64,000 bases of DNA from Arthrobacter sp. 135MFCol5.1 (GCF_000374865.1 NZ_KB895463.1:1-64000); one strand, 5' to 3'; positions 33,908-43,323 are shown, counted from the first letter of the stretch. Numbers and translations: made by a program. Notes: generated by a model not told the origin, from the sequence alone.

Positions 33908-34789
33908 ATGAAGATCATGCGCCTGGGCAACAGCGGCAGCGAACAGCCCGCAGTGCTCGTTCCCTCAGCGGACGGCACCGGCCGGTACTTCAGCCTGCTG
34001 CCCCTGACGGATGACGTCGACGGCGGGTTCCTCGCTGCCGGCGGCCTGGACAAGGTCCGGAAAGCCTTGGCCGCAGGTGACCTGCCGGTCCTTGAGGGTG
34101 CGGAAGCGCTGCGGGTCGGACCGCCAGTGGCCAGGTCCGGCTCAGTGGTGGGCATCGGGATGAACTATGCCGCCCACGCGGCCGAGTCGGGAGCCGAACC
34201 GCCCACGGTTCCGGTGGTCTTCCTCAAGCCAAGCAATACGGTCGCCGGCCCCTTCGACCCGGCCCCGATCCCTCCGCATTCCGCAAAGTACGACTGGGAG
34301 GTGGAGCTGGGCATCGTGATCGGCAGGGAGGCCTGCTACCTGGGCTCCCCGGAAGAAGCAGCCGCGTGTATCGCCGGCTACGTCACGGCCAACGACCTCT
34401 CCGAACGGGAATACCAGTTGCCGGGAGCCGCGGGCCAGTGGACCAAAGGCAAGTCGCTTCCCGGGTCAACGCCCCTTGGCCCGTGGCTGGTTCCGGCCGA
34501 GGATATCGACGGCGGCAACCTCCCGCTGCGCAGTTGGGTCAATGGTGAACCACGCCAGGACTCCTCGACCTCAGAGCTCATCTTTGACGCAGCCACCCTG
34601 GTCCATCATTGCAGCCAGTACATGCGGCTGGAACCAGGCGACGTGATCCTCACCGGGACGCCGCAGGGTGTTGCCCTCAGCGGCCGTTTCCCCTACCTCC
34701 AGCCGGGCGACGTGGTGGAGGTGGAAGTGGCAGGCCTGGGCCGCCAGCGCCAGGAGTTGTTCCGGGCCCCGGCGGCCGCAACGGCCTAG
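33908..34789 (+). CDS. fumarylacetoacetate hydrolase family protein
   Basis: A 293-residue FAH-family enzyme. The core has SVVGIGMNYAAHAAESGAEP, PVVFLKPSNTVAGPFDPAPI, the metal-binding YDWEVELGIVIG (Glu-x-Glu), and TANDLSEREYQ, with a C-terminal LEPGDVILTGTPQGV. Such enzymes cleave or isomerise 2-hydroxy/2-oxo dienoate intermediates of aromatic or sugar-acid breakdown. It stands alone with no pathway genes beside it, so the substrate is unknown. ATG at 33908 follows GGAGATTCGGT. It is convergent with the following USP gene, two bases apart. Confidence 0.86.
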   Translation: MKIMRLGNSGSEQPAVLVPSADGTGRYFSLLPLTDDVDGGFLAAGGLDKVRKALAAGDLPVLEGAEALRVGPPVARSGSVVGIGMNYAAHAAESGAEPPTVPVVFLKPSNTVAGPFDPAPIPPHSAKYDWEVELGIVIGREACYLGSPEEAAACIAGYVTANDLSEREYQLPGAAGQWTKGKSLPGSTPLGPWLVPAEDIDGGNLPLRSWVNGEPRQDSSTSELIFDAATLVHHCSQYMRLEPGDVILTGTPQGVALSGRFPYLQPGDVVEVEVAGLGRQRQELFRAPAAATA

Positions 34790-34791
34790 GT

Positions 34792-35187
34792 TTACCGGCC
34801 CGCTTTTACGGCCAGCACAGGGCAGTCCGCCTCCAGCAGGATGCGCTGGGACGTGCTGCCCATGATCAGCTTGCCCACCGGCGTGCGGCGGCGCAGGCCG
34901 ATCACGATCAGGTCGGCGTTGTGCTCCTCCGCGGCGTCCAGCACCTCGGCTGCGGCATCATGGCCGCGGACGGGCCGTTTGATCAGGTACTCGATGCCCT
35001 GGCCGGCCAGCCGCTGCTCGATGTCCTGGATGTCGCCTTCTTGCGCAAACCGGCTGTCCACTGCCGCTTCACCCTTGGAGGAGTTGATCAGCACCAAGGT
35101 GCTGTTGGCCTTTCGGGCCTCGGTGATGGCCTGCGTCAGGGCAGCTTCGCCCTCCGGGGTCGGGACGTATCCCACAACGACGGTCAT
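34792..35187 (-). CDS. universal stress protein, single UspA domain
   Basis: A 131-residue UspA-fold protein: TVVVGYVPTPEGEAALTQAI at the start and, near the end, ADLIVIGLRRRTPVGKLIMG followed by STSQRILLEADCPVLAVK, which is the nucleotide-binding loop (G-2x-G-9x-GS-type). It probably binds ATP. It lies between the FAH-family gene and the tct operon, and its start is 39 bases from the tctA stop, so it could be read with that operon. Confidence 0.88.
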   Translation of the reverse strand: MTVVVGYVPTPEGEAALTQAITEARKANSTLVLINSSKGEAAVDSRFAQEGDIQDIEQRLAGQGIEYLIKRPVRGHDAAAEVLDAAEEHNADLIVIGLRRRTPVGKLIMGSTSQRILLEADCPVLAVKAGR

Positions 35188-35226
35188 GTTGTTTCCTGTT
35201 CTGCTGGGCGTGGGTGGGGGAGCTGT

Positions 35227-36765
35227 TCAGTCACTGTAGTCCGCTGCGCCCGAATTGGCTGGAACCAGGGGCTTGTGCGCCGGACGGTTCCGGCGGAACA
35301 GCTTGTAGGCAAACGGCCAGAGCAGGATGATGCCGATAATCACGTAGATGCCGACCGCGATCGGCTCGCTGAGGAGACCCGCGGGGTCGCCCGCACTCAG
35401 CTGCAGGGTCTTGCGGAGCTGCCCTTCAATGCGAGGGCCCAGGATCACGCCAAGGATCAGCGGCAGGACGGGAAGCCCGAAGCGCCGCATCATGAAGCCG
35501 AGTGCGCCCAGGACCAGCAGGATCACCAGGTCGAACGCCTGCAGGTTCACCGAGTAGGCGCCCAGCGTGGCGAAGAACAGAATGCCGGCATACAGGTAGG
35601 GGCGGGGCAGCTGCAGGAGTTTCGCCCACATCGGTGCCAGCGGCAGGTTGATCAGCAGGAGCAGCAGGTTGCCAATGAAGAGGCTGGCGATCAGCGCCCA
35701 CACAAGGGCCCCTTGGCTTTCGAAGAGCTGCGGGCCCGGCTGGATGCCATAGGACGTGAAGGCGGCGAGCATGACGGCAGCGGTGGCGTTGGTGGGCAGG
35801 CCCAGGGCCAGCATGGGGGTCAGGGTGCCGGCGGCCGCCGCGTTGTTGGCTGCTTCCGGGCCGGCAACGCCCTCGATAGCACCCTTGCCGAACTCTTCGG
35901 GGTGTTTACTGAGGCGCTTTTCGGTGACGTAGGAGAGGAAGGTCGGGATCTCGGCGCCGCCTGCCGGCAGTGCGCCGAACGGGAAGCCAAAGGCAGTCCC
36001 GCGCAGCCAGGGCTTCCATGAGCGCTTCCAGTCGGACTTGCCCATCCAGGGCTGGCCCACGGGAATGGCATGCAGGGGGGTGCGGCGCAGGTGCGCGGCC
36101 ACCCAGAGGGCCTCTCCCACGGCGAAGATGGCCACGGCCACGACCACGATGTCCAGGCCGTCGGCCAGGAGCGGCTGGCCGAAGGTGAGTCGCCGCTGGC
36201 CGGTCACGGAGTCCATGCCCACCAGGCCAATGGCCAGGCCGAGGCCCAGGGAAGCAAAACCGCGCAGGCGGGACGAACCGAGTACGGCCGTGACCGCCAA
36301 CAGCGCCAAGACCATGATGGCGAAGTAGCTGGGTGCACCAAGGCTCACGGCGAACTTCACCACGATCGGCGCGCAGACGGCCAGCAGCGCCGTGCCGATG
36401 GTGCCGGCGACGAACGAGCCGATGGCCGCCGTTGCAAGCGCCTGCGCCGCCCTGCCCGCCTTGGCCATCTTGTTGCCCTCGATGGCGGTGACCACGGAGG
36501 ACGATTCGCCGGGGGTGTTGAGGAGGATCGAGGTGGTGGAACCGCCGTACATGCCGCCGTAGTAGATGCCGGCGAACATGATGAAGGCGCTGGTGGGTTC
36601 CAGGGCGTACGTGACGGGAAGCAGCAGGGCAACGGTCATGGCCGGGCCCAGGCCGGGGAGGACACCGACGGCGGTGCCCAGGACGACGCCGATGACGGCG
36701 TACAGGAAATTCATGGGGGTCAGGGCGGTGGCGAAGCCGTCCATCAGGGAGGACCAGACGTCCAT
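35227..36765 (-). CDS. tctA: tripartite tricarboxylate transporter, large membrane subunit TctA
   Basis: A 512-residue protein with about 11 membrane helices and TctA signatures: [60 protein letters not shown], and later [20 protein letters not shown]. It forms the channel of a Na+-dependent citrate/tricarboxylate uptake system with TctB and TctC. The gene starts directly at the stop of tctB (adjacent, no gap). The substrate is tricarboxylate by family; other TTT systems take other acids. Confidence 0.92.
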   Translation of the reverse strand: MDVWSSLMDGFATALTPMNFLYAVIGVVLGTAVGVLPGLGPAMTVALLLPVTYALEPTSAFIMFAGIYYGGMYGGSTTSILLNTPGESSSVVTAIEGNKMAKAGRAAQALATAAIGSFVAGTIGTALLAVCAPIVVKFAVSLGAPSYFAIMVLALLAVTAVLGSSRLRGFASLGLGLAIGLVGMDSVTGQRRLTFGQPLLADGLDIVVVAVAIFAVGEALWVAAHLRRTPLHAIPVGQPWMGKSDWKRSWKPWLRGTAFGFPFGALPAGGAEIPTFLSYVTEKRLSKHPEEFGKGAIEGVAGPEAANNAAAAGTLTPMLALGLPTNATAAVMLAAFTSYGIQPGPQLFESQGALVWALIASLFIGNLLLLLINLPLAPMWAKLLQLPRPYLYAGILFFATLGAYSVNLQAFDLVILLVLGALGFMMRRFGLPVLPLILGVILGPRIEGQLRKTLQLSAGDPAGLLSEPIAVGIYVIIGIILLWPFAYKLFRRNRPAHKPLVPANSGAADYSD

Positions 36766-37269
36766 TTAGAGGATTCCTTCCAGGAGGCCGGCCGGCAGCG
36801 CGATGCCCAAGCCGAGGTAGAAGCCGTAGAAGGTCAACAGGGACAGGGCCACGGAGATCAGGCCGTCCCGGACGTAGCGGCGGCTGCCGAGGGCCAGCAC
36901 GCTGCCCCAGAACAGGACCGTTCCGGAGATCACCCAGCCGGCCCAGTCGATCAGCAGGATGTTCAGGATGAAGGCGCCGGCCAGCGGCAGGACGGTCTTC
37001 CAGTCGGCGGGGTGCGTGAGGTCGACATCCTCGCCGCCCTCAGCCTCGCCCTTGCCGCCGCGCAGGACGTTGACGGCCAGCAGCACGGCGCAGACCACCA
37101 GCATTCCGGCCACGATGAACGGAACGGTCTTGGGGCCTACCGGGTCGGACTTCGAATATGGGGTGACCAGGCCGTTGGCATCCAGGAAGACCAGGACGCC
37201 GGCCGCCCCGAGCAGGAGTGCAACTCCCAGCTCGGAGCGGCCTTTGAGGCCTGTGGTCAGGGAGGTCAC
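36766..37269 (-). CDS. tctB: tripartite tricarboxylate transporter, small subunit TctB
   Basis: A 167-residue protein with four helices (17-35, 45-62, 96-118, 125-165), the size and topology of TctB. Little sequence is conserved in this family, and the assignment rests mainly on position between tctC and tctA and on the hydrophobic pattern (LGVALLLGAAGVLVFLDANG, GAFILNILLIDWAGWVISGT). It overlaps tctC by ATGA. Confidence 0.88.
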   Translation of the reverse strand: MTSLTTGLKGRSELGVALLLGAAGVLVFLDANGLVTPYSKSDPVGPKTVPFIVAGMLVVCAVLLAVNVLRGGKGEAEGGEDVDLTHPADWKTVLPLAGAFILNILLIDWAGWVISGTVLFWGSVLALGSRRYVRDGLISVALSLLTFYGFYLGLGIALPAGLLEGIL

Positions 37270-38276
37270 GCCAACCCAAGCTTGGTGAGGACGTCCGCCA
37301 CCCGCTTGTCCTGTTCGGTGAGGAAGGTCTTGAACTGGTCACCGGTGATGAAGGCATCGGTCCAGCTGTGGGTCTTCAGCGCTTCCTTCCAACCGGCCGT
37401 GCCGTGCATCTTTTCGAGGGCTGCGATCAGCGATGCCTTGTCCTTGTCGCTGATGCCCGGAGGGGCCACCACGCCGCGCCAGTTTGTGAACACCAGGTCG
37501 ATGTTGGATTCCTTGAGCGTGGGTGAGTCCACGCCGTCCAGGCGCTTCTCGCCGCTGGTGGCCAGGACCCGGACCTCGCCGGATTCGATCTGCTTGAGGT
37601 ACTCGCCGGCACCGGAGGCGGCGAAGCCGAGCTTGTTGCCCAGGATTGCGGGCAGGAGGTCGCCGCCGCCGTCGTAGGCAACGTAGTTGACCTTGGTGGC
37701 GTCGATGCCCACGGCCCCTGCCAGCTGCATGGGCAGCAGGTGGTCGGGGCCGCCGGGCGAGGAGCCGCCGCCCACGGCGATGGAGCCGGGATCGGCTTTC
37801 CAGGCCTTCACCAGGTCATCGATGGTCTTGTACGGGGAGTCCTTGCTGACCATGATGGCGCCGGGCTCTTCGATCAGCCGGGCCAGCGGGGTGGTGTCGG
37901 TCAGCTTGGACTCTGACTTGTTGGTGTAGCTGGCGCCCACCACACCCAGGCCCATGAGCATGGCAAGATCTCCGTTGCCCTTCTCGTTGACCACGCGGGC
38001 CAGGCCCACTGTGCCGCCGGCCCCGGCGAGGTTGAAGACTTCGGTGTTGGTGGAGATCTTCTCGTCGTCGAGGACCTTCGCGGCGGCGCGGGCGGTGGTG
38101 TCGTAACCGCCGCCGGGGGTGTTGGGGACCATGATCTGCAGGCCGGTGATGGGTCCGGCGGCGGCGCCGGAGCTTTCCGAACCGGTGGAGCTCTTGCTGG
38201 TGGCACCGCAACCGGTGGCCATCAGGGCGATGCCGGCGGCAACGGCGGCAATTCGCAATGCGCGGATCTGGCGCAT
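37266..38276 (-). CDS. tctC: tripartite tricarboxylate transporter solute-binding protein TctC
   Basis: A 336-residue exported lipoprotein: basic start, hydrophobic stretch and lipobox LMATGC with Cys at about residue 23. The mature part has the TTT binding-protein motifs LQIMVPNTPGGGYDTTARAA, NLAGAGGTVGLARVVNEKG and VNYVAYDGGGDLLPAILGNK. First gene of tctCBA; it faces the CitAB-type two-component genes, whose response regulator probably induces it when the external acid is sensed, as in corynebacterial citrate uptake. A CRP-like site lies in the shared promoter region. Confidence 0.93.
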   Translation of the reverse strand: MRQIRALRIAAVAAGIALMATGCGATSKSSTGSESSGAAAGPITGLQIMVPNTPGGGYDTTARAAAKVLDDEKISTNTEVFNLAGAGGTVGLARVVNEKGNGDLAMLMGLGVVGASYTNKSESKLTDTTPLARLIEEPGAIMVSKDSPYKTIDDLVKAWKADPGSIAVGGGSSPGGPDHLLPMQLAGAVGIDATKVNYVAYDGGGDLLPAILGNKLGFAASGAGEYLKQIESGEVRVLATSGEKRLDGVDSPTLKESNIDLVFTNWRGVVAPPGISDKDKASLIAALEKMHGTAGWKEALKTHSWTDAFITGDQFKTFLTEQDKRVADVLTKLGLA

Positions 38277-38361
38277 GTGTTCCTCTTCTCTCGAACAAAT
38301 CTTGATCGGCGCCGGATGCCTTGCAGTTCCGGTGCCTTGTGGTTCCGATGCTAGGGGCGGC

Positions 38362-38377
38362 CGTGACGGCGATCACT
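38362..38377. promoter_or_regulatory. CRP/GlxR-like binding site (tct/citAB promoter)
   Basis: CGTGACGGCGATCACT has the perfect core GTGA-N6-TCAC, 86 bases before tctC and 123 before the histidine kinase gene. It fits catabolite control of tricarboxylate uptake; inferred by motif. Confidence 0.5.
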
Positions 38378-38499
38378 CTTGTGTACGCAGAGAAAGTTGT
38401 GTTCATTGCGTTCACGTTTCCAAACCCCCACGACGGCCCGGCCGCGGGCTTTGGGATATAGTTCCCGGGTATCGCCCCCGGAACACCAGGAAGACCATT

Positions 38500-40098
38500 G
38501 TGACTCGACGACGAGGAATGTCCCTTGCGGGGCAGTACCTTCTGCTGCAGTTGCTCATTGTCCTGGCGGTGCTGGTGGGCGTGGTGGCCATTTCCCTGGC
38601 CCAGTCCGCGGCGGCCTTCGAACGGACCGAGGGCAGGCGTGCCCTGTCGGCAGCGGAAGCGCTCGGCGGCAACCCGGTGGTGCGTGAGCTGCTTCCGGAC
38701 ACAGAGCCGCGTGGCGGTGCCGTGCTTCCCGCTGTGGCGGAGTCCGTGCGCATTGTCTCGGGCTCATCCCGGGTGGCGCTGGCGAAACTGGACCGTACCG
38801 TGGTGGCATCCTCGGATCCCAGCCTGCTGGGCCGGCCGCTGGAGCTCGGCGCGAGCCGGGTGATGGAAGGCCGGGCGTGGACCGGAGTGGTGGGCGGCAC
38901 GCCAGCACCGCTCCTGTCCGCCCATGTGCCGGTCCTGGACGATTCCGGCCGCATGATCGGGATCGCCTCCATCAGCCGCAACTATCCCACCGTCCTGGAA
39001 CGGCTGGGCGACGCCGTCCCCAATCTCCTTACCTACCTTGGGGTTGCCAGTGTCCTGGGCATCGCCGGGTCCCTCCTGCTTTCGCGCAGGGTCAAGCGGC
39101 AGACCCTCGGCATGGAACCCAGCGAAATCACCAGCCTGGTGGAAAACCGGGAAGCCATGCTGCACGGCCTCAAGGAGGGCGTGGTGGCTCTCGACCTGCA
39201 CGAACGGATCACGGTGGCCAACCACAGTGCACGGGCGCTGCTGGGCCTCCCTCCGGATTGCGTGGGCAAGCGGGTGTCCGGCCTGGCTGTCGAGCCGGCC
39301 CTCAAGCAAGTCCTCACCCAGGACCAGCCCGGACCGGACCAGCTGGTGCTCGTCGGGGACCGCCTGGTGGTGATGAACCGGGTGCCCATCCGGTCCCGCG
39401 GCAAGGTGATCGGATCGGTGGCCACGCTCCGCGACCGGACGGAACTCTCTGAACTTGAGCAGGAGCTGGGCGCCACCCGCACCGCCACGGACACCCTTCG
39501 GGCCCAGGCCCATGAGTTCGCCAACCAGCTCCATGTCATTTCCGGCCTGATCCAGATCGGCGAGTACGAGTCCGTGGTCCAGTTCGTCAACGGCGCCACG
39601 GTGGACCGGACCCGGCTCAACGACGAGGTGACCGGCCGGATTGCCGATCCCGCGCTCGCCGCCCTGCTGATCGCCAAATCCAGCCTGGCCGCCGAGCGTG
39701 GCGTGGCACTGCAGCTGGACCCGGGTTCAGGGCTGGACAAGGTGGATGACGCGCTGTCCCGGGACCTCACCACGGTGGTGGGGAACCTCGTCGACAACGC
39801 GTTCGACGCCGTCACCGGGCTTCCACAGGCAGCCGTCACGGTGCTGGTGGAGGGCAGAGCCGGGGAGGACGTGGTGGTCACAGTCCGGGATAACGGGCCC
39901 GGCGTCCCGGGCGGCTCGGCCGACCACATTTTCCGCCAGGGCTTTACCACCAAAGAACCAGGGCCGGCGGGCAGCCGCGGCTTTGGCCTGGCGATGTCCC
40001 GGGTTGTCTGCCGCCGCGGCGGCGGGGACCTGACGGTGGCCAATGACCACGGGGCGGTCTTTAGGGCCGTGCTGAAACGAGGGAGTACCCAGGCATGA
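38500..40098 (+). CDS. sensor histidine kinase, CitA/DcuS family
   Basis: A 532-residue membrane sensor: two membrane helices (about 10-32 and 175-195) enclosing an extracytoplasmic ligand domain, then a PAS domain (EGVVALDLHERITVANHSAR), a short dimerisation helix with the phospho-His in LRAQAHEFANQLHVISGLIQ, and an ATPase domain (VVGNLVDNAFDAVTGLPQAA, VRDNGPGVPGGSADHIF, GFGLAMSRVV). CitA/DcuS kinases sense citrate or C4 acids. GTG at 38500, with AGGAAG before it, is preferred to ATG 38518. It overlaps the response regulator gene (ATGA), and the pair is divergent from tctCBA. Confidence 0.9.
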   Translation: MTRRRGMSLAGQYLLLQLLIVLAVLVGVVAISLAQSAAAFERTEGRRALSAAEALGGNPVVRELLPDTEPRGGAVLPAVAESVRIVSGSSRVALAKLDRTVVASSDPSLLGRPLELGASRVMEGRAWTGVVGGTPAPLLSAHVPVLDDSGRMIGIASISRNYPTVLERLGDAVPNLLTYLGVASVLGIAGSLLLSRRVKRQTLGMEPSEITSLVENREAMLHGLKEGVVALDLHERITVANHSARALLGLPPDCVGKRVSGLAVEPALKQVLTQDQPGPDQLVLVGDRLVVMNRVPIRSRGKVIGSVATLRDRTELSELEQELGATRTATDTLRAQAHEFANQLHVISGLIQIGEYESVVQFVNGATVDRTRLNDEVTGRIADPALAALLIAKSSLAAERGVALQLDPGSGLDKVDDALSRDLTTVVGNLVDNAFDAVTGLPQAAVTVLVEGRAGEDVVVTVRDNGPGVPGGSADHIFRQGFTTKEPGPAGSRGFGLAMSRVVCRRGGGDLTVANDHGAVFRAVLKRGSTQA

Positions 40099-40760
40099 TC
40101 AAAGTCCTGATCGTCGACGACGACTTCATGGTGGCCAAAGTGCATGCCGGATTCATCCAGCGCACGCCTGGCTTTACCGTGGTGGGGGCGGCCCACACCG
40201 GGGCACAGGCAGTTGCCGAGACCCAACGGCTCCGGCCCGACCTGGTGTTGCTGGACATCCACCTGCCCGACGTCAACGGCCTGGACCTCATGCACCGGCT
40301 GCGCAGCGTGGCCCCCGAACTGGACGTCCTCGTGATCAGTGCCGCCCGCGAGGTCGAAACGGTACGGAAGGCGCTCCGGGGCGGCATCGTGCATTACCTG
40401 ATCAAGCCGTTTTCCCAATCGGACCTGCAGGAGCGGCTGGAACATTACCGCAGCGCGTACCAGGGCCTGGATGCCGCCAAGGACGTGGCCGAGCAATCGG
40501 ACGTCAACCGGGTATTCGGCCTGGACCGCGGCGAACGGCCGCTGCCCAAGGGATGCAGCATCGAGACCCTGAAACTGGTGGAGGCCGCCCTCAACGCTGC
40601 CGCCGGCGACGTGTCCGCCGCGGAGGTTGCCCAGGAGCTCGGAACGTCCCGCGTCAGCGCCCGCCGCTACCTGGAATACCTGCATGACGCAGGCGCCCTG
40701 GACGTACGGCTCAAGTACGGCGTGGGGCGGCCGGAACGGCGTTATGTCTTGAAGGCGTGA
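40095..40760 (+). CDS. response regulator, CitB/DcuR family
   Basis: A 221-residue protein. Receiver domain 1-120 has VLIVDDDFMVAKVHAGFIQR, the phospho-acceptor Asp54 in LVLLDIHLPDVNGLDLMHRL, and Lys104 in HYLIKPFSQ. The output domain (150-221) carries the HTH SAAEVAQELGTSRVSARRYL typical of CitB/DcuR. It is coupled to the kinase gene and probably activates the divergent tctCBA operon. Confidence 0.91.
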   Translation: MIKVLIVDDDFMVAKVHAGFIQRTPGFTVVGAAHTGAQAVAETQRLRPDLVLLDIHLPDVNGLDLMHRLRSVAPELDVLVISAAREVETVRKALRGGIVHYLIKPFSQSDLQERLEHYRSAYQGLDAAKDVAEQSDVNRVFGLDRGERPLPKGCSIETLKLVEAALNAAAGDVSAAEVAQELGTSRVSARRYLEYLHDAGALDVRLKYGVGRPERRYVLKA

Positions 40761-40788
40761 CCCGGCCTGACCCGGCCGCCAAGGACTG

Positions 40789-41778
40789 TCAGCGCAGCAG
40801 CGTGTCAACCAATCGGGCGGCCGTTCGCGCGGTCCGTCCGTCAATGTCGAATGCGGGGTTCAGTTCCGCCACGTCCAGGTGCAGCAGCTTCCCGCTCGCG
40901 GCCACCTGCCGGCATACGGCCGTGATCACGGGAAGTGGCACGCCGTAGGCTGCGGGGGCGCTGACGCCCGGGGCCACCGAGGCGGGAAGTACGTCCAGGT
41001 CGATCGTCAGGTACAGGATGTCGGTTTCCGCCAGGAAGTCCGCCACGAACGCCTGGACGCGTATTGCCCCGCAGTCTTCGTCCAGCAGGTAGCGGACGCC
41101 GAGTTTTCCCGCGGTGTCGAACAGGGCCCGGGTGTTGTTTGGCTCCGAAATGCCGACGACGGCGTAACGGAAGTCGCGTCCGGCGTCCGTTTCCGCACGG
41201 GCCATTTGCAGGAACGGCGTACCCGAACTTGGAACCGCTTCGTCGCGGAGGTCGAAGTGGGCGTCGAGGTTCAGCACGCCCAGCCGCTGCCCGCTCCGGA
41301 CCGCGGCCGACGCACTGACGCCAAGGTAGCTGGCGTAGGCGGTTTCGTGGCCGCCGCCCAGGACGACAGTCTGGTGGCCGGCGTCGAGCAGGGCTGCCAG
41401 GGCATGGCCCAGCCGTTCCTGGCCGGCCTCAAGCCGGTCTCCGGACACCACCACGTCACCGCAATCGGAAACGGAGCGGTCCAGATGGAAGGCCAGGGGT
41501 CCGAGCGCTGTCCGCAGCGCTGCGGGGGCGGCGGCAGCCCCGGTCCGGCCCTTGTTTCGGCGTACTCCCTCGTCGCTGGCGAAACCCAGCAAGGCCACCG
41601 GCTTCCGGCCCGAGGCCACTGGGTGCCCGGCACCCTGGCCGCCCTCCGCGTCCGACGGACCGGGCTCAAGCGCCCGGTTCACTGCCTGCCACCAGCGGCG
41701 GTGGGCCGGGCCGTCGCCGTCGTACCTCCCTGTCCAGGGCTGCGGCGGGACGTCGACGGCTGGGGACTGGAAAGGCAT
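40789..41778 (-). CDS. hutG: formimidoylglutamase (HutG)
   Basis: An arginase-superfamily enzyme that hydrolyses N-formimidoyl-L-glutamate to glutamate and formamide, the last step of histidine breakdown in this branch. The 329-residue protein has the binuclear Mn ligands: His144 (GGGHETAY), Asp172/His174/Asp176 (NLDAHFDLR), Asp260/Asp262 (TIDLDVL). It lies 8 kb from hutUH, separated by the tct operon, and is transcribed the other way, but a HutR-like site is present upstream, so it seems part of the same regulon. It is convergent with the citB-type gene. Confidence 0.88.
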   Translation of the reverse strand: MPFQSPAVDVPPQPWTGRYDGDGPAHRRWWQAVNRALEPGPSDAEGGQGAGHPVASGRKPVALLGFASDEGVRRNKGRTGAAAAPAALRTALGPLAFHLDRSVSDCGDVVVSGDRLEAGQERLGHALAALLDAGHQTVVLGGGHETAYASYLGVSASAAVRSGQRLGVLNLDAHFDLRDEAVPSSGTPFLQMARAETDAGRDFRYAVVGISEPNNTRALFDTAGKLGVRYLLDEDCGAIRVQAFVADFLAETDILYLTIDLDVLPASVAPGVSAPAAYGVPLPVITAVCRQVAASGKLLHLDVAELNPAFDIDGRTARTAARLVDTLLR

Positions 41779-41831
41779 GCATCAAGCTCACCGTACGCCG
41801 GGCAGAAAAACCAGCAACGCCGCCGTCGTCC

Positions 41832-41849
41832 TGTCCGGGATCCAAGAAC
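41832..41849. promoter_or_regulatory. HutR-like operator (before hutG)
   Basis: TGTCCGGGATCCAAGAAC keeps the left half of the HutR palindrome exactly and the right half in part (CCAAGA for CCRGA). It is centred 62 bases before the hutG ATG. It is weaker than the sites before hutU and hutR. Confidence 0.45.
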
Positions 41850-41953
41850 CAACCCCGCGGGGCGGGGCAGGGGTAGGGTGGGATCGGTCGGCCAGATCCA
41901 AGCGTGACGTGCCTGTGCCGGAACCACGCATCTTTCCAAGCCGGAGGCCGCTC

Positions 41954-43258
41954 ATGTTCGACGCCGCTAACATCATCTTTGCGGCCGCCGGCGCGGCCGT
42001 CTTCGTCGCCGCCGTCTTGCCAAAACTGCTGCGCAACATGCCCTTGTCCATGCCCATGGTCTTCCTCGGTGCCGGCATGGGGGCCTTTGCGCTGATTCCC
42101 TCGCTCCCGGATCCCAACCCGGTGGAGCACAGTGGTTTCGTGATGCACCTGGCGGAAATCTGCGTCATCATTTCGCTGATGGGCGCCGGGCTTGCCTTGG
42201 ACCGGCCGGTAGGGCGCAAGCGGTGGTCCACCACCTGGCGGCTGCTGGGCATCGCGATGCCACTGTGCATTGCCGCCCTGACGCTGCTGGGCATGTGGTT
42301 CCTGGGCCTGGGCCTTGGCGCGGCACTGCTGGTGGCCGCCAGCCTGGCCCCCACGGATCCGGTCCTTGCCTCGGAAGTGCAGGTGGGCGAACCGGCGGAC
42401 GAGGAAGAAGGTGTCGAAAAGGAAGATGAGGTGCGTTTTGGCCTTACCTCGGAGGCCGGCCTCAACGACGGGCTGGCCTTCCCGTTCGTCTACCTGGCCA
42501 TCGCCATCAGCGTGGCAGGCGCCTCGCCGTCGGCCTGGTTTCCCGAATGGTTCGGGGTGGACGTGCTGTGGCGGCTGGCGTTGGGCCTGCTGGTGGGTTT
42601 CCTCACCGGAAAACTCCTGGCGAAGCTGTTCTTTTCAGCGCGCCGCGACAGCCTGCGGCTTTCCAACCACTCGGAGGGCTTCGTGGCGCTGGCAGCCACC
42701 TTCCTGGCGTACGGGCTGACGCAGTTGGCGGAGGGCTACGGGTTCATCGCGGTCTTCGTGTGTGCCGTGACCATCCGCGCGGCCGAGCGCAGCCATGGCT
42801 ACCACCGGGTGCTGCACTCATACGTGGAGCAGCTCGAACGGCTCCTGACCGTGGTGATCCTGGTCCTGCTCGGCGGCGCCATAGCCCGTGGACTCCTCGC
42901 CGGCATCGGGCCGGCGGAGGTGCTGGTCGCGTTGGCGTTCCTGCTGGTGGTCAGGCCCGTGGCGGGTTGGCTGGGGCTGTTGGGCGGCAAGACCGGGCCG
43001 CGCGAACGGGTGGCGCTGTCCTTCTTCGGCATCCGCGGTATCGGGTCGCTGTACTACTTGGCCTTTGCCCTGGGGGAGGACCATTTCGCGGACCAGGCGC
43101 ACTGGCTCTGGTCGTTTGTCGGGCTGGTGGTGGCGTTGTCCATAGTGATCCACGGGGCCACCACCTCGCCGCTGATGAACCGGCTGGACCGGCTGCGCGA
43201 GAAACGGGCGCTGGCCGTCTCCGGGGACGAAGGACTCGCGCCCAACACGCCGGTATAG
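41954..43258 (+). CDS. cation:proton antiporter, CPA1 (NhaP) family
   Basis: A 434-residue, 12-helix protein. The family's ion-binding motifs are LAPTDPVLASEVQ (helix 5) and EAGLNDGLAFPFVYLA (the ND motif of helix 6), plus HSEGFVALAATFLAYGL. A hydrophilic loop rich in Glu (ADEEEGVEKEDEVRFG) lies between helices 5 and 6. It exchanges Na+ or K+ for H+ in pH and ion balance. A GGAGG site precedes ATG at 41954. Transcription ends at the terminator at 43274. Confidence 0.9.
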   Translation: MFDAANIIFAAAGAAVFVAAVLPKLLRNMPLSMPMVFLGAGMGAFALIPSLPDPNPVEHSGFVMHLAEICVIISLMGAGLALDRPVGRKRWSTTWRLLGIAMPLCIAALTLLGMWFLGLGLGAALLVAASLAPTDPVLASEVQVGEPADEEEGVEKEDEVRFGLTSEAGLNDGLAFPFVYLAIAISVAGASPSAWFPEWFGVDVLWRLALGLLVGFLTGKLLAKLFFSARRDSLRLSNHSEGFVALAATFLAYGLTQLAEGYGFIAVFVCAVTIRAAERSHGYHRVLHSYVEQLERLLTVVILVLLGGAIARGLLAGIGPAEVLVALAFLLVVRPVAGWLGLLGGKTGPRERVALSFFGIRGIGSLYYLAFALGEDHFADQAHWLWSFVGLVVALSIVIHGATTSPLMNRLDRLREKRALAVSGDEGLAPNTPV

Positions 43259-43273
43259 CCAGCCGTAAAGACA

Positions 43274-43307
43274 AAGGGCTGGTACGGCAGGCGCCGCACC
43301 AGCCCTT
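43274..43307. terminator. hairpin between convergent genes
   Basis: AAGGGCTGGT (43274-43283) pairs with ACCAGCCCTT (43298-43307), extended inwards by CGGC/GCCG, between the antiporter and purine permease 3' ends. It is followed by TCCCG, so is probably a bidirectional terminator. Confidence 0.65.
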
Positions 43308-43323
43308 CCCGTCCAGCGGGTGG

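Noticed and set aside
36070..37677. 535-codon plus-strand frame over tctA, tctB and tctC
   Set aside because: Low-complexity Gly/Gln/Asp-rich product antisense to three clear transporter genes; an artefact of high GC.
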